From NCBI RefSeq assembly GCF_027172205.1, contig NC_070607.1, positions 1,188,001-1,252,000 on the forward strand: DNA of 64,000 nt. The letters run 5' to 3'. A program made the translations under genes and the position numbers. How positions within the stretch are numbered: position 1 is the first letter of the stretch; each line of letters begins with the position of its first letter. Source of the stretch: Podarcis raffonei. Lineage: Eukaryota; Chordata; Lepidosauria; Squamata; Lacertidae. The notes under the pieces were generated by a model. It was given only the letters and a program-made list of their open reading frames with translations. It made no database searches and was not told where the DNA came from. Positions 22,901 through 35,690 of this stretch are shown one piece after another.

Positions 22901-25299
22901 TTGATTCCCTGTCTCAGACACACGCACAGCGGTGTACATCCCAATAGTCAGTCCCCTTTGTGTGCCATGCCAAGCACTTTTGCCATGTATACACTAAGCA
23001 CATGGACTGGATGTGGCTGCGCGACCCGTTGCTCTGATACTGAAGGAGCAGAACCAGATCTCCCTCCGAATGTCTCTGGCCGTGAGCTGTGAGCCTGTCT
23101 TGGTCCTGTGTTACTCCAGGGTGCCCTGACCTTGTCGGAAGACATGGGGGGGGCAGGGCTGGGAAGAGTCCTGCCACTTCACCTGGTCACCTTCTATGCT
23201 TAATCTGCTGGAGTTAGTGTGTTTCAGGAGGGCTGTCTAGTGGTAGTAATAAAGGTACCATTTTAAAAATAAAATGTTCTGAAAACGGAAGGAATAGCCC
23301 TGGTGAGTGCCACTGCTTGTCATCTGTGATGCCACAAGCACTATCTAGAAAGAACTTGAGGCACTCCTAATGGACAAATTGTATTGCAGTTGGACTGCTT
23401 GGGGTGTGCAGTTTGTATGCAACGTGTTACCTCAAGGAAAATTACCAGGATCCCACAGCATAACAATGTAACACACTAGCTCACAGCAACAGCCCAATGC
23501 ATTTTGCTTGAAGCAAGGAATCCATATTGTTTTACCCACGGTGTTAAACATGCAATAATAATTTCAATAACTGACAATTTGCTGCCCTTCAATGAGGCGG
23601 GTCACCTTAGCCTGCTTAATGGACAGGCTCAGTTAACTGACTGCTCAGTTGTTGTGCAAAGCATCCAAATCCAGCACCAGACTTTTGCTATCAGAATACA
23701 CTGTCCAAGACCAGCTGAGTGGAGCCTAAGGCTCATGAACAACACAGACAACAAGCAAGGGCTCATGGAAAACAGATCATGGGACAGGTAGTCTATTCCA
23801 GCAGTTCCCAAACTGAGAACCAAGGAAAAGGTTGACAAGACAAAGAAAATTCCTGCCTATTCTCTGCCAGTTCAGCCTAGTTTATTTTTTGCACAGAATT
23901 CATTTCTTTAAAAAATGATACAGAGGAGGAGCCTTGGGGTGATGTTTTACACATGCATATTTGGATCTGGTCCCGTTTTTCCCTATACATATTCCTCTAG
24001 TTGTTTTCATTTGTTCCACATGTTCATATGTTTGTGAAATTAATTGTGTGCATTTGCAGCCCTGGAACAAATCTCTGCCTCAGCGCAGAACCAAAAGAAC
24101 ATTGTAGAACTTATCAGATAGTTTGCAAATATGCTTTTCTTTTGACATTAGAAAGAATAAGCACAGCTATTGTCACTGAGACTAATGCAATCTATAATAA
24201 ACAGAGCAAGAGTGCTCACAGGAGAATTGTACAAAGCATGTAAGATGCTAAATCTTGTTCAGCTGAAAAAAACAGAAGCAAACAGAAGTGCAAGCAAGTA
24301 CAGACAGCCCCACATTCTTTGGCACTCTAGAAATAATTTCTAACACTGTAGCAGTAGAATACAGACATATATTATCCACTGCCTTGTGATTATCTATGAC
24401 AGCCATTCTTAAGCCATTTATAGGACAATCTGGAAAGAGTATTGCTGAAGAAAACAAAATGTCTTAGGAAAACAGAGGCCACTTCCCGCTTTTGAGGCCC
24501 CCACAGAAGGCAGACCTCCCCCCATTCAACAATCCAAGATTGCTTCCTCGCTTGCTTCACACTTAGAGCAAGAAATAAAAATGATCCACATGAAAGCAAG
24601 TCTGAAAACTAAGCACACCTATGGAAGAGGAGAAATGTGCACAGTGGAAACTCCTTGGATTCTCAGAGATTTAGGCTGCAATTGTAATCACACTTATCTG
24701 GAAGTAAGCTCTATGTGAATTCAATGGAGCGTATGTCTGAACAGACATGGTTAGGCTTGCACTGCAAACTGCTGTGCAAATTGTATTTTTAAAGTATGGT
24801 TTTTGGAGGCAGGGCTTTTATTTAAAAGGAAAACTAAAGGTAATACAACTACCTACCTGTATGTAATAATAATTCACATGCAAAGTACACACTTCTCTAA
24901 CACACCTCTGCATTTTTCTTGTACATGCATCCATGCTGTCTTGCTTAAAACCACATGTCATGACATTTAGAATCCTACGCAGAGAGAGATACAATCCTTA
25001 GGACCAGGACTTTTCACAGAGCTAATGCACAGCAGTGCTATAGTCAAGCTTCAAGTAAGAGGCATCTCCTGAAATAGGCTAACTATATTTGCAAGGGAAC
25101 TTTGAAAGAAGAAGAAGAAGAAGCTCAAACATTGTACAATGTGTCTCTGCTCACACCCTTCTTAGTATACACAGAGACTACAACAGTTTGTGAAACAACC
25201 CCTGGTTACACCACTGAAAGAAATCATGGTCCAACATAGAATGGCTGTCACCTCCAAAAGAGCTGGAAAAGAAGCCAGTATATGAAATGGTACAAATAA
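19918..25299. other. Long stretch with no gene recognised
   Basis: Contains a good acceptor-like TCTCTCTTTTTCTTTTCAG at about 20182 followed by GC-rich sequence, but no matching exon could be supported. Old dispersed repeat traces occur near 22.31-22.40 kb. A short (GAA)n tract lies at 25107-25124. If DNM3 is laid out as in mammals, some of its 3' exons could be here; I could not identify any. Confidence 0.3.
24668..24775. repeat. Squamate dispersed palindromic repeat, old copy
   Basis: GGCTGCAATTGTAATCACAC, then CTGGAAGTAAGCTCTATGTG, then TGTCTGAACAGACATGGTTAG match the layout of a repeat common in squamates ('gcaatcctatacacacttacctgggagtaagtccc'). Class not known to me. Weaker copies: 22316-22400 and 55125-55195. 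Confidence 0.4.
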
Positions 25300-25567
25300 T
25301 GACATTCCACCCCCATGTTATCATTAGCAACAGTAATGAGGATTATTACCAGCAGGGGGATACTGTAGATAGTTATGCAAATAAGGGATCGAAAGTGACG
25401 TTCAGTGATTGGATAGTTTTAAAAAATTGTTACATTTACATTGTACTGGAGCTCTATATAAGCAGGCTGACTGAACCCTTCAGTTCAGTTCTGTCCTGGC
25501 CTGTGAATAAACAAGAGCTGTTTGAAGAATCGCTGTGTCATCTGATATGTTCACCCACAACTTAACA
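25300..25567 (+). mobile_element. LTR of a retrovirus-like element, probably solo
   Basis: An LTR-like fossil in plus orientation: TATA motif CTCTATATAAGCAGG at about 25451, a cap-site-like region with CTTCAGTTCAGTTC, a polyadenylation signal GAATAAACAAG at about 25505, and a 3' end ACTTAACA at 25567. The left end is uncertain (TGTTATCATT at 25316 or slightly upstream). I found no matching flank duplication and no internal region, so it reads as a solo or partial LTR. It is a different family from 19543. Confidence 0.6.
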
Positions 25568-27330
25568 TAAATAATGAGGGTTTAAGCCCGCACCTCAACA
25601 ACTTGGGATCAGTCTCTGGACCCTGCGGTGGGGCAAGCAGCTGGAAAAATCCTGGTGAGAATGATGCTTCTGCACTGGACTTCCCACCCCAAAACAGCAA
25701 TTTTGGAACAGTACCTGCTGTAGGCCAGGGAGCAAGAACAGGAAAGCACCTCCTCCCTTTCCACAGGAACACACATTCGACTGAGGCCCACCTCAAGCAG
25801 CTGTTTTCTTCCCTCCCAAAAAGGCCTGCCACTTCCGGTTCAGCGCGAATCCGAGTCAGGCGGGGATTTCTTCCCAGGGGAGAATCCTGAGCTTTTCGGA
25901 GAAAATAGGGGTTCCACAGGGCGCCGTGGTCCCCTGAAAAGTATCTGGAGGGTGTTCAGATACACTGGTTCCCGCAGAGCCAAAAAGCGGACCTCCCGGC
26001 CGTCAGGTAACTCCGTTTTGGAGCGAAGAGTACGGCGGGGGGAGAAGCGGGCTGAGGGAAGCCATAGCTGTCTCCGAAAAAAAGCGAAGCCCCGAGCCTG
26101 TAGGAGAAGCGCTGGATTCTCAAAAAAAGGAAATTCGAGCTTAAAAAAGGATAAAAGTAATCTGGATGTCACCTAAGGAAAGATTTGAACAAGAGGAAGT
26201 CAAAAAGAGCTCGATTCTTATCTGAAATCATCGTGGACGCAGAGATCCAAACAAAGCGGAGAAAAACGTAAGTGACGCTAGCGGTCAAAGTTTCTCTCTC
26301 CTCTCTACTTTTCTGTGACTATATTTGAAGATACAAAATAACTGACAAGAGAGGAAAGTGGAGGGGGAGCAAAGGGACAATATTTTGATACTTTTAGTCC
26401 TCTTTGTGACGGTGGGAAAGAAGAGGAATTTAGTTTCACTTTTGAAAGTTCTGCGCAACGGAAGATTCCATTGTGTTACTGCCTAGACTCCATTGCTCAT
26501 TGTCTTTGTGTGCCTTGGAAGAGGAAGGGGGAAGAAGGCACGGCAACTGTGTTTTCTCTTCCCTTCAGAACTTCGATTTTGCATAATTTTAAATACTTTA
26601 AATACTTTAGACAACCTTAAATAAATCTAAGTAATTTTTATAGACCGATCACAATTGCCATCGTTTTTTTTGGGGGGGGGGGAAGCTGGACAATTTTTTT
26701 CCTTTCTTTTTTCTTTTCTTTTTGCCGGTGGTGGACGCCTGGTGGATGGGGAAGAAATTACAATTTGTTTTGCTGGTATTGGCTGGTCTCCCTGGGCTGG
26801 TTTGTCGCTTTTGAAGGTTGGATTTATACGTTTGGGGGAAGAACTCTGGTTTGCCTGAATTTCCTTTGGATCCTTTTGTTGGCCTGAATTTCTGTGGAAT
26901 TTAGCCCAATTGAGGGCAAGAAGATTAAGAGTGGGTTCTAACAAAAAATATTTTATTTTGCAAACGACCCTATAAGGAATAGCCTATTTGGAGGCATGAA
27001 GAATTGACTTAAGTATCTGATCTCATTTTAAATTTTGGATATTCCTGAACGGATTATAATTTGAATTTTGATTTTCTCTTTGGTGGGACTCCGGATTACC
27101 CTACTCGGGGGATTAGCCTAATTGGTGGCATCAAGACGAAGTTATTGGAACGTTATTTTGAATGACTTAATATAAACAGTATAAACAGAATATTGAACTT
27201 TTGCGAATCTAATTGATTGGAACTTGTTTTGAGCTTTGTAAAATATTTGTAAAATTGAATTATTATTTTTTTCCCCTTTCTTTGGGATTGGTGACTTTAA
27301 TATTGAAACAGGTTGTATATTTAATTGAAA

Positions 27331-28330
27331 ATGTCTCATCCACCAAAGAAAGGTGGGGATGGGGGGACTCCGGCAGAAAGAAAGGGGTCTAAGCAAGAAT
27401 CAGAAATCAGAAATCAGAAATCAGACAAAGTGAGAAGAATTTGGAAACAAAAATAGAACAGGTGGATTCAAAGATAGGGAAAATGGATAAGAAAATAGAT
27501 GAAACAGTAAATGAACTGAAAGGCCAAATTAAAGAGGTATCCAAAAGAACTCATGCGCTAGAGGAAGGAATGAAAAGGTCGAAATTGGAAATGAAAGAAC
27601 TGAAACGTGAAGATGATAAAATTAGGGTAGGTCTCTTGGAAACTAACAAATCACAAGAAGAAATGTGGGATGCGATCTCCATGAATGAACTTCGGCAACG
27701 GGAAGTTAACTTAAGGCTGAGGGGGGTCCCAGAAAATCAAGGTGAAAATATTAGACAAAAATTAGTAATAGAATTGGCACAATGGTTGGAGCTCCAAGTA
27801 GAGGAGGTGGCAAGTACAGTACAGAATGCTTTTAGAATGAAAGTGAGAACGACTAAGGCAAGGAAATTTCCAGGGGACTGTCTGATAACCTTTAAGGATA
27901 GAGATATGAGAAATTTGGTACTCCAAAAAAATAGGGAAAAAAGATTATCTATAGATGGTAATTACATAATCATCTTCAAAGACATTCCAATCAGATTGTT
28001 AAAACGAAGAGACCCCTACAAGCCACAGGTGCAAATTCTCAAAAAAAAAACAATATAGAATTTAAATGGGAGTTCCCGGAAGGGATCTCTTTTACTTATA
28101 AAAACAAGAGGCACAGACTGACCAGCCCGGAAGAGATAGGCAAATTCCAGAGAAAATACAAAGAATTACTAGCAGAGGAAGAAGAAGAAGTTAAAGGAGC
28201 AACAGGAGGAGTGGATGTCAAAGGAGTGAAGGATTTGGGGGAGAAGAAGAAAACTGGAGAAAAGCCTGACGGAGAAGAAGAAGGAGAAGAGGAAGAAGAG
28301 GAAGGAGAGGAAGAAGAAGAAAGATTATAA
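27331..28330 (+). pseudogene. L1 ORF1 (RNA-binding chaperone), two frameshifts
   Basis: ORF1p of the L1: an N-terminus MSHPPKKGGDGG, a coiled coil (KMDKKIDETVNELKGQIKEV region with heptads), then the RRM-like and C-terminal domains with LRQREVNLRLRGVPE and FKDIPIRLLKRRDPYKPQV. ORF1p binds L1 RNA in cis as a trimer. The frame shifts near 27420, in the repeated AGAAATC run between the N-terminus and the coiled coil, and again near 28050 in an A10 run. After the second shift the frame continues EFKWEFPEGISF and ends with a tail of about 50 residues rich in glutamate and lysine. The acidic tail is unusual for L1 ORF1p as I know the family. The copy is therefore not functional as it stands. Confidence 0.9.
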
Positions 28331-28373
28331 TAAAATAATTTAGAGGAAAATATTTTTATTATTCGGAAACAAA

Positions 28374-31300
28374 ATGGCGTTAAAAATATGGAATTGGAAT
28401 ATTAGTGGACTGAATGATAAAAAAACGGAATAAGGTGGAACAATTTTTAAAGAAAAAAAACTTAGATATAATCTGTCTGCAGGAGACATACGTGGCGAAA
28501 AGACACAGGAAAATTTTGATTAATAAAAGACTCAGAAACGAATTTATATCATCAGACAAAGAAAAGAAAAGAGGAGTGATTTTGTATATAAAAAGTAAAA
28601 TTGAAGCTCAGCAAATTTTTAAGGACGAAGAGGGAAGAATTATTGCTGTCCAAATTAACTGGCAAGGCGAAAAATTAATAATTGTCGGGATCTATGCACC
28701 TAATGGAAATAAAACTGATTTTTACAAAAATTTGGAAGAAAAACTGTTGGAATATGTAGATCAAAAGATAATTCTGATGGGAGATATGAATGGGGTAGTG
28801 TCAACAGAAATGGATAGATTGAGAGACAGTGGAACAAAAGAAGGTAAACTACCCAAAACATTTTTCGAAATGGTAAAAGACTGCAATTTAATAGACATTT
28901 GGAGGTTAAGATACCCATTGGAAAAACAATTTACGTTTTATTCAGAACCAAATCAGTCGATGTCTAGAATTGACCAAATTTGGATTTCAAGCGAATTAAC
29001 TCCAAGAATCCTTCAAGTGGGAATTGAACCAAGAGTAATTTCAGATCATAGTCCAATCAAGTTAGAACTTAAAGGCTTTGAAGAAAGAACATTCAGATGG
29101 AGAATGAATGAATGCCTATTTGATGATCAAAAATTTGTTCAAGAGGCACAGAAGAAACTGAATGAATACTTTGTGGATAACTGCAATAAAGGAACGAAGA
29201 TGAGTATAGTATGGGATGCAAGCAAGGCAGTGATGAGAGGGTTTCTTATACAACAAAATTCAATCAAAAAGAAGAATAGAGAGAAAGAAAAGAAAGAGAT
29301 TTTAAAACAAATTATGGAAAATGAACAAAAGCTAATCAAAAAGCCAAATAATACAAGAATTAGACAAAGTATCAAGGCTCTGCAAACCCAATTTGCAATG
29401 ATAATAAACAAAGAGGTGGAATGGAACATTAAAAGATTAAGACAAAAGAACTTTGAATTTGCAAACAAATCAGGAAAATGGCTTGCTTGGCAGATTAAGA
29501 AAAGGAAAGAACAAAGTACAATAAGCAAAATCAAAGTGGAAGGAGAAGAAATAATCAGTCCTAAAGGTATTAGAAAAGGATTTCTGGATTTTTACAGACA
29601 ATTGTACAGGAACAAAGAAAAGAACAACATGAGGAAAATAGAAAGATACTTAAAAGAGAAAGAGGTGCAAAAGATCCCGACAGAAGCAACAGAAAGGCTG
29701 AACACCCCGATTGATATCGAGGAGATTAAGGAGGTAATAACAGAATTGAAAAACGGGAAATCCCCAGGACCAGATGGTTTTACAGCAAGGTATTACAAAG
29801 AGTTGAGTGTAGCTCTGACGACACCTTTAAAAGAAGTAATGAATAACATCTTAAAAGAGAGAGAGATTCCGGAGACATGGAAAGATGCTTTTATAACTTT
29901 TATTCCAAAAGAGGATGCGGACCAAACACAAGTAAAGAATTACAGACCGATTTCCCTATTAAATACGGACTATAAAATCTTTGCAGGAATAATGGCAAAG
30001 AGATTAAAAAAGGTTCTACAAGTAATCATTCATGAGGATCAAGCGGGTTTCCTTCCTGGCAGACAGATGAGAGATAATGTGAGGAATATAATAAATATTT
30101 TGGAATATCGGACAGCCAGGAATGAGAGACGAGCAATGTTAATGTTTGTAGATGCCGAAAAGGCATTTGACAATGTATCATGGGATTTTATGCTGAAAAA
30201 TATAGAATATATGGAGATGGGGAGTGATTTCTTTAATGGAATTAAGGCAATATATACTGAACAAAGGGCGAAGTTGATAGTAAATAACGTGATAATGGAA
30301 GAAATTAAAATATCAAAAGGTACTAGACAGGGCTGTCCGCTCTCACCTTTACTGTTTATAATGGTCCTGGAAGTCTTTCTGAGATCAATCAGGAAAAATG
30401 AAAGGATAAAGGGGGTGACAGTAGGCCAAAACGAATATAAAGTTAAAGCCTTTGCCGATGATTTGGTTATAATGGTGGAAGATCCGATGAACAGTGCAAC
30501 TGAAGTGTTAGAGGAGATTGAAAAGTTTGGTGATGTGGCAGGTTTTAAATTAAATAGGAAAAAAACTAAAATTATAATTAAAAATATGGACCAAACAATG
30601 ATGGAAGTGCTGCAACAACAAATGGGTATTGAAATTGTTAAAAAGGTTAAATACTTGGGAATATGGTTAACTCCAAAAAATATTGATTTGTTTCAAAACA
30701 ATTATGTTCCGGTGTGGAATGGAATTAAGAAAGATCTGGAGGGATGGGGAAGGTTAAAACTATCCTTTTGGGGTAGAATTTCAATGGTTAAGATGAACGT
30801 GCTCCCAAAGATGTTATTCTTATTTCAGATGATTCCAATATTAAAAGGGGTAACGATTTTTAAGGAATGGCAAAGAATGATTTCAAGATATATCTGGCAG
30901 GGCAAAAAGCCGAGAATTAAATATAAATTATTAACAGATGCAAAAGAAAGAGGAGGCTTTGCCCTGCCAGATTTAAAGTTATACTACGAGGCATCATGTC
31001 TTTGCTGGATAAAAGAATGGATAAAACTTAAAAATACCAAACTATTGGATCTAGAAGGTTTTGATAACAGATTTGGGTGGCATGCGTATTTATGGCAAGA
31101 GAAGAAAAAGGGTTATAAATCGTTTGAAAACCACATTTTCCGGAAATCGTTAATTGAAGTGTGGGACAGATACAGGAATATACTAGAAATGGGGGTTCCA
31201 CATTGGTTATCCCCACTAGAGGTTATGGGAGTCAAGAAAATTAATATGAGGAGTAATTGGATTACTTATGGAGACTTGGTGGTGAAAGAAGATGGGAAAT

Positions 31301-32133
31301 GGAGACTGAAACCATATGAGCAAGTAAAAGAACATGTATTTGACTGGCTGCACTATTATCAGATAAGTGATATGTTTAATAAGGATGTGAAAGAAAGAGG
31401 GTATAAAGAAAAAGACTCGAAATTTCAAACAGAAATTGTCAACAATGATTGTAAGATAATTTCAAAAATGTATAAAATCTTACTGGAATGGCACACGATG
31501 GACGAGGAAGTTAAAGCAGTAATGATCCATTGGGCCAGAGATTTAGGGTATAGTATAAATTTGGAAGATTGGCAAAAAATATGGAATGAAAACTTGAAGT
31601 TTACAGCATGTACTACGTTAAAAGAAAATGTTATGAAAATGGTATATAGATGGTATATGACACCAGTTAAATTAGCAAAAATGTATAAAACTTGTAACAA
31701 ATGTTGGAAATGCAAAGAGAAAGAGGGTACATTTATTCATATGTGGTGGGAGTGTAAGAAAGTGAAGGGATTCTGGGAAATGATATACAATGAGTTAAAG
31801 AAAATGCTGAAATATAGCTTTGTAAAGAAACCAGAAACCTTCTTACTGGGAATAACTAGAAATGATATAAATAAGAGGGACTGTAAACTCTTTCAGTACG
31901 CAATAACAGCAGCGAGAATATTGATGGCCCAAAAATGGAAACAAGAAGAATTACCCACTCTGGAAGAATGGAGAGCAAAACTAACAGATTATGCAGAACT
32001 GGACAAATTAACTGGGAAAATCAGACTTCAAAGAGACCATAAGTTCCTAGAGGACTGGGGAAAATTCAGAGACTATTTGAAAACTGTATGTGAGGAAAAT
32101 ACAATGCTAGTGTGTTTTAAAGAAGCTTTGTGA
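28374..32133 (+). pseudogene. L1 ORF2 (endonuclease-reverse transcriptase), one early frameshift
   Basis: ORF2p nicks target DNA and reverse-transcribes L1 RNA at the nick. The natural start is ATG at 28374 (MALKIWNWNISGLND). A one-base excess in an A7 run near 28413 shifts the frame, after which 1,239 codons are open without interruption. Endonuclease motifs are all visible: ICLQETY, IYAPNG, GDMNGV, SRIDQIWIS and SDHSPIKL. Reverse transcriptase motifs: NYRPISLLNTDYKI, QAGFLPGRQMRDN, VDAEKAFDNVSW, GTRQGCPLSPLLF and the catalytic AFADDLVI. The C-terminal zinc-knuckle-like CNKCWKCKEK followed by HMWWEC is present. Length is about 1,250 residues, normal for L1. Apart from the first shift it looks intact, consistent with a very recent insertion. 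Confidence 0.95.
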
Positions 32134-32358
32134 AGAAAATAAGGAATATTGCAAGAATGTAAATGAGGATGGAAAAACTGTATCTAAAGGCGATACTATA
32201 ATTAAGGAATGTGAAGATAGAAATTTAATTACGGATGATTGTCAGAGGAGTTGAGGGAGGTTCAATAAGTCAAAATACGTGATGTGGAAAATTGTATGAT
32301 TGGAGATATTACGGGAAAATTTAATAAAAAAATTTTTTTTAAAAAAAAGGCCTGCCAC

Positions 32359-33492
32359 CACATAAGCATATTCAAGATGTCCTCCAAGCAGCTGCCTGCT
32401 GCTTCACATGGCTGGCAGGCAGCAATGCAAATTCAAGAGCCCCTGAGCTTGCTTGTCAAGGGGATGCTTGATGTGGCCAGCAGGCAGCAAAACAAATACA
32501 TCAACACACCAGTTGATTCCCTGCACTTCTTCTGCCCACTGCATTTCCCAAACACTCATCCATGGCCAGACCAGCTGCCCACTGCCTGCTCAACTAGGCC
32601 ACCACAACAAGCCAAAGGTGCCTGGCCCCAGCACTTCTCCTCCCTCCTCTCTCGCAGTTTCAAAAAGCCCTTCCATATGCAGCAAACCTTCTCTCCCAAT
32701 TCCCCCTGCCCTCAGTTTCTTCAACCCTCATGCAATCAAAACAGTAGCACTAAGTTTCTGTTTACCAAGAAAATGATTTTCACTGAGAACCATGTCAGCA
32801 TTTCTGGTTTCTATTCTGCTGGGTTAGTTTGGTTTCCATTCTTGGTCACTGCCCCTACCTGGTCCTCAAAAAGGACATCCAGGTCCAGCAGCATTCCCAG
32901 GCTTCTCATCTGACCACAGAAGGCACCGCAAGTCCTTTCCTTATATTATCATTGCACTTCTAGCACTTCCAAAATCTTCTTACATTTGCAGAAGCAGCAT
33001 TTGATCACAGGAAGCAGCATTCATCTGAGCTGCCTCCAGAAAAGCTCAGAGAGTCGGAATCTGGCAGCCATTCTCGATAGGAGCAGACTTGGAGATCTCT
33101 TTAAACCTCTTGCTGATTAGCTGGATGTGCACATGTCTGTGTACATTAAAATAAATAAATGCATTTACGATATCAGAGGTGGGTCAACCATGCTTGACAT
33201 TGTTTCTCAGTGAAGGAATTTGCTTCTCTTGAAGACTTGCCAAAGGCTGCTCGTGGCCTTCCTGAAGTGCTGTGAAATTGGCTCCCCTGAGTGGACAACC
33301 TACTGTATGTCTGGACTGAACCATTTCAGACCACAGAGGGGGCTTTGCATAGCTTATCTGGTACTGAGAAGTGAACAAGTCCCTGTTGGGTCACTCCATC
33401 GTGGTTTTCATTGCTTGTTGTAGCATAAGAGCTACAGATGTTGAGAGTGAGCTAGAACTTTTGAAAATGGCACATATATATATTATAATATA
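32359..33492. other. No gene recognised
   Basis: Sequence flanking the L1. It contains two related blocks, GCAGCTGCCTGCTGCTTCAC and a later GGCCAGCAGGCAGCAAAAC, suggesting a small degraded repeat. An open frame across 32.3-32.9 kb has no recognisable domain and starts inside the L1 tail. Confidence 0.35.
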
Positions 33493-33804
33493 CAGTGGTA
33501 CCTTGGTTGTCAAACTTAATCCATTTCGGAAGTCCGTTCAACTCCCAGAACCATTCAAAAACCAAGGCATGGCTTCCGATTGGCTGCAGGAGCTTCCTGT
33601 ACTCAATCGGAAGCCGTGGAAGCCATGTCGGATGGTCGGCTTCCAAACAACGTTCGCAAACCAGAACACTCACTTCCAGGTTTGTGGTGTTCAGGAGCCG
33701 ATTTGTTTGGGAGCCAAGCCATTCGAGAACCAAGGTACCACAAGGTGCCGTTCGGGAGCCAAAACATCCGCGTTCCAGGGCATTCGGGATCCGAGGTATG
33801 ACTG
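33493..33804. mobile_element. Tigger/pogo-like MITE, second family
   Basis: Ends CAGTGGTACCTTGGTTGTC and CGAGGTATGACTG, flanked by TA on both sides. The interior is rich in short inverted units such as ATTCGGGATCC, GTTCGGGAGCC and GGTTTGTGG. It has related termini but a different interior from the copies at 924 and 41722. No transposase. Confidence 0.75.
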
Positions 33805-34427
33805 TACATTCTTATGCCCAACTGGGAGCACTGAAAACGTCCCTAAGATAGAAGTCACTTTCCCCACTGGATCTTCCCAAATACAAACCCAACCTGCCAG
33901 ATCACCTCTCTCCCCTCCCTCACTGATCTGCAGTGGTCCCTGTCAACTAGATAAACCAGCAGAGGAATAGAACAGCCTGAAGACCAGGGCCCAGCTGGAT
34001 TCTTCTTATTTTGGGGGGCATTTTTATCTGCTAAATCAAATTATCCAGTGCTTCCAGTACACAGGTAAGCTTGATGGGTGGGAATAACCTATAGGCTGGT
34101 GCTTTGGGAAGAGAAGTAGAAAGAGATACGCGAGGCCCTCTGTTCACCCTCCCTTAGTAAGCAATGGCTGGAAGGGGGGGCACACACAAAAGGAGGGTCC
34201 TTTGTTGCTCTCCTTGAGCAGGTGCAGGTGCGCTTCCTCTTTAATCTTACCCCTGATAAGAATGACATTTCTATCACTAAATGTGCTTTAACAGAGATCA
34301 AACTCAGTGGTTTTATGCATTTGAAATATTATTTTTAATAATTATTTAAAATGTCTATACCACTTTTCTATAAAAATGCAATAGAAAAAACTGAGAAGGC
34401 AAGTGTGCTGTATTTCTGCTGGAAATC

Positions 34428-34471
<44 letters not shown>

Positions 34472-35690
34472 ACCAATTGCATTATTTATTCTCTTGCTCT
34501 TGACTAAAGGGATGTGAGGATTATTTCATGCCATTTTACCTTCAGTTTGCAATACAGTCCCTGACATGAAGTGAGTCCCGATGAGGTCAGTGATGCTTTC
34601 AGCCAGATAAGTGATTACAGGGTTTTTTGTGGGTGGTGTGCCCCCTGGGCCCTGGGCGGGCCCCCTGGCATGGCTCTTCCCTTGCCCCTTCTGCTGTCAG
34701 AGACAGGGCTGCAAGGTAAGAGCAAAATCTCTCAGGGGCTTCCTCCCCAGTGTTACCAGCTCCTCTGATGCCCTGGCCGAAAATGGCCGGCCAGGGAAGG
34801 TGGCTGTCAGGGGCATTCGGCAAAGTGTCTTGGATAGTTGTCCAGGTCCCCAGACGCACGGCTCAAACTGCACTCTTGAGCACAGCCATATCTCCATCCC
34901 TTTCCCCTCCCACTGTTTCCAAACCAGCCTCAGAACAGACTGAGGAATGCAGAGTGTTCCTCCGCTCTGCTTCCATCCTGCTGGCTTGAGCCCAGGAGAG
35001 CCCAGTAGAAGGCGGTTCAACACAGGCACTTTAGGGTCTGAAAGAATGAATCTTTCTCTGGAATACAGTTTTGAGAGTCATTATCATGAATACGTTTGCT
35101 GGCATAATTAAAATCCACTGTATTCTTATGTTCAATCTCCATAAATAATTTGTCTTCCTCCTTTGCAGCAGCTCACAATATAATACAGCAAAAGCAGAAT
35201 GAAAAACAGATGTTGCATAGCAAAATGGATGGGGCAGGGTCTGCAAGTGTTTTCCTTATTTATGCAATATTTCATAGCAAGCCACTAAAAATCTCTTAAC
35301 ACAAATCATGAGTAAGGGCAAGGTTTAATTTTCAGAGTTTTATCAAGAGAATGCCTTGGAAAAATGCTTATTTTTTATTAACATCTATTGAATTTTCCTG
35401 AAATAGTTAAAACATTTCCCCCTCTGCCCAGTCAACTCCCTGAGTAGCCAAACAAGGAGACAATAGGAGACAGGTCAGAAGATAGAGAAGAAAATAAAAA
35501 AGGGGCGAGTGTAGGTGAATCACTTGCTCAGCCAGTCTGTAACAGAGTGCACCACAGACCGAGCCTTAATGTTTCATGAGACTGGCACCTTCCAGTTAAG
35601 AACAACCAAGTGCTTATTCCGTGTGGCTGCCCTCAGAAGCCAAAGTCAGTCTCCCAAGATTGCCCCAGCATCAGACAAAGGGCTGCAAAG
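33805..35690. other. No gene seen; one microsatellite
   Basis: Holds an (ATT)n tract at 34428-34470 and an A/T-rich LINE-like piece at about 34320-34400 (TATACCACTTTTCTATAAA). GC-rich sequence at 34.6-35.0 kb has no splice-bounded exon that I can support. Confidence 0.4.
34428..34470. repeat. (ATT)n microsatellite
   Basis: About 14 uninterrupted ATT units, next to an A/T-rich LINE-like fragment, a common context for such tracts in squamates. Confidence 0.95.

Larger units (their letters stand above)
25833..32343 (+). mobile_element. Full-length L1 LINE with 15-bp target duplication
   Basis: A complete L1 of about 6.5 kb: a 1.5-kb 5' UTR with CpG-rich start (TTCCGGTTCAGCGCG), ORF1 at 27331-28330, ORF2 at 28374-32133, a 0.2-kb 3' UTR, and an A-rich tail. 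The 15-bp AAAAAGGCCTGCCAC at 25818-25832 recurs exactly at 32344-32358, defining both ends and proving a single retrotransposition event. Only a few frame breaks are visible, so it is recent. It lies between the LTR at 25.3 kb and unassigned sequence at 32.4 kb. Confidence 0.97.

Noticed and set aside
32284-32913. 209-codon plus-strand frame after the L1
   Set aside because: It starts inside the L1 A-rich tail and has no domain, codon bias or splice support.
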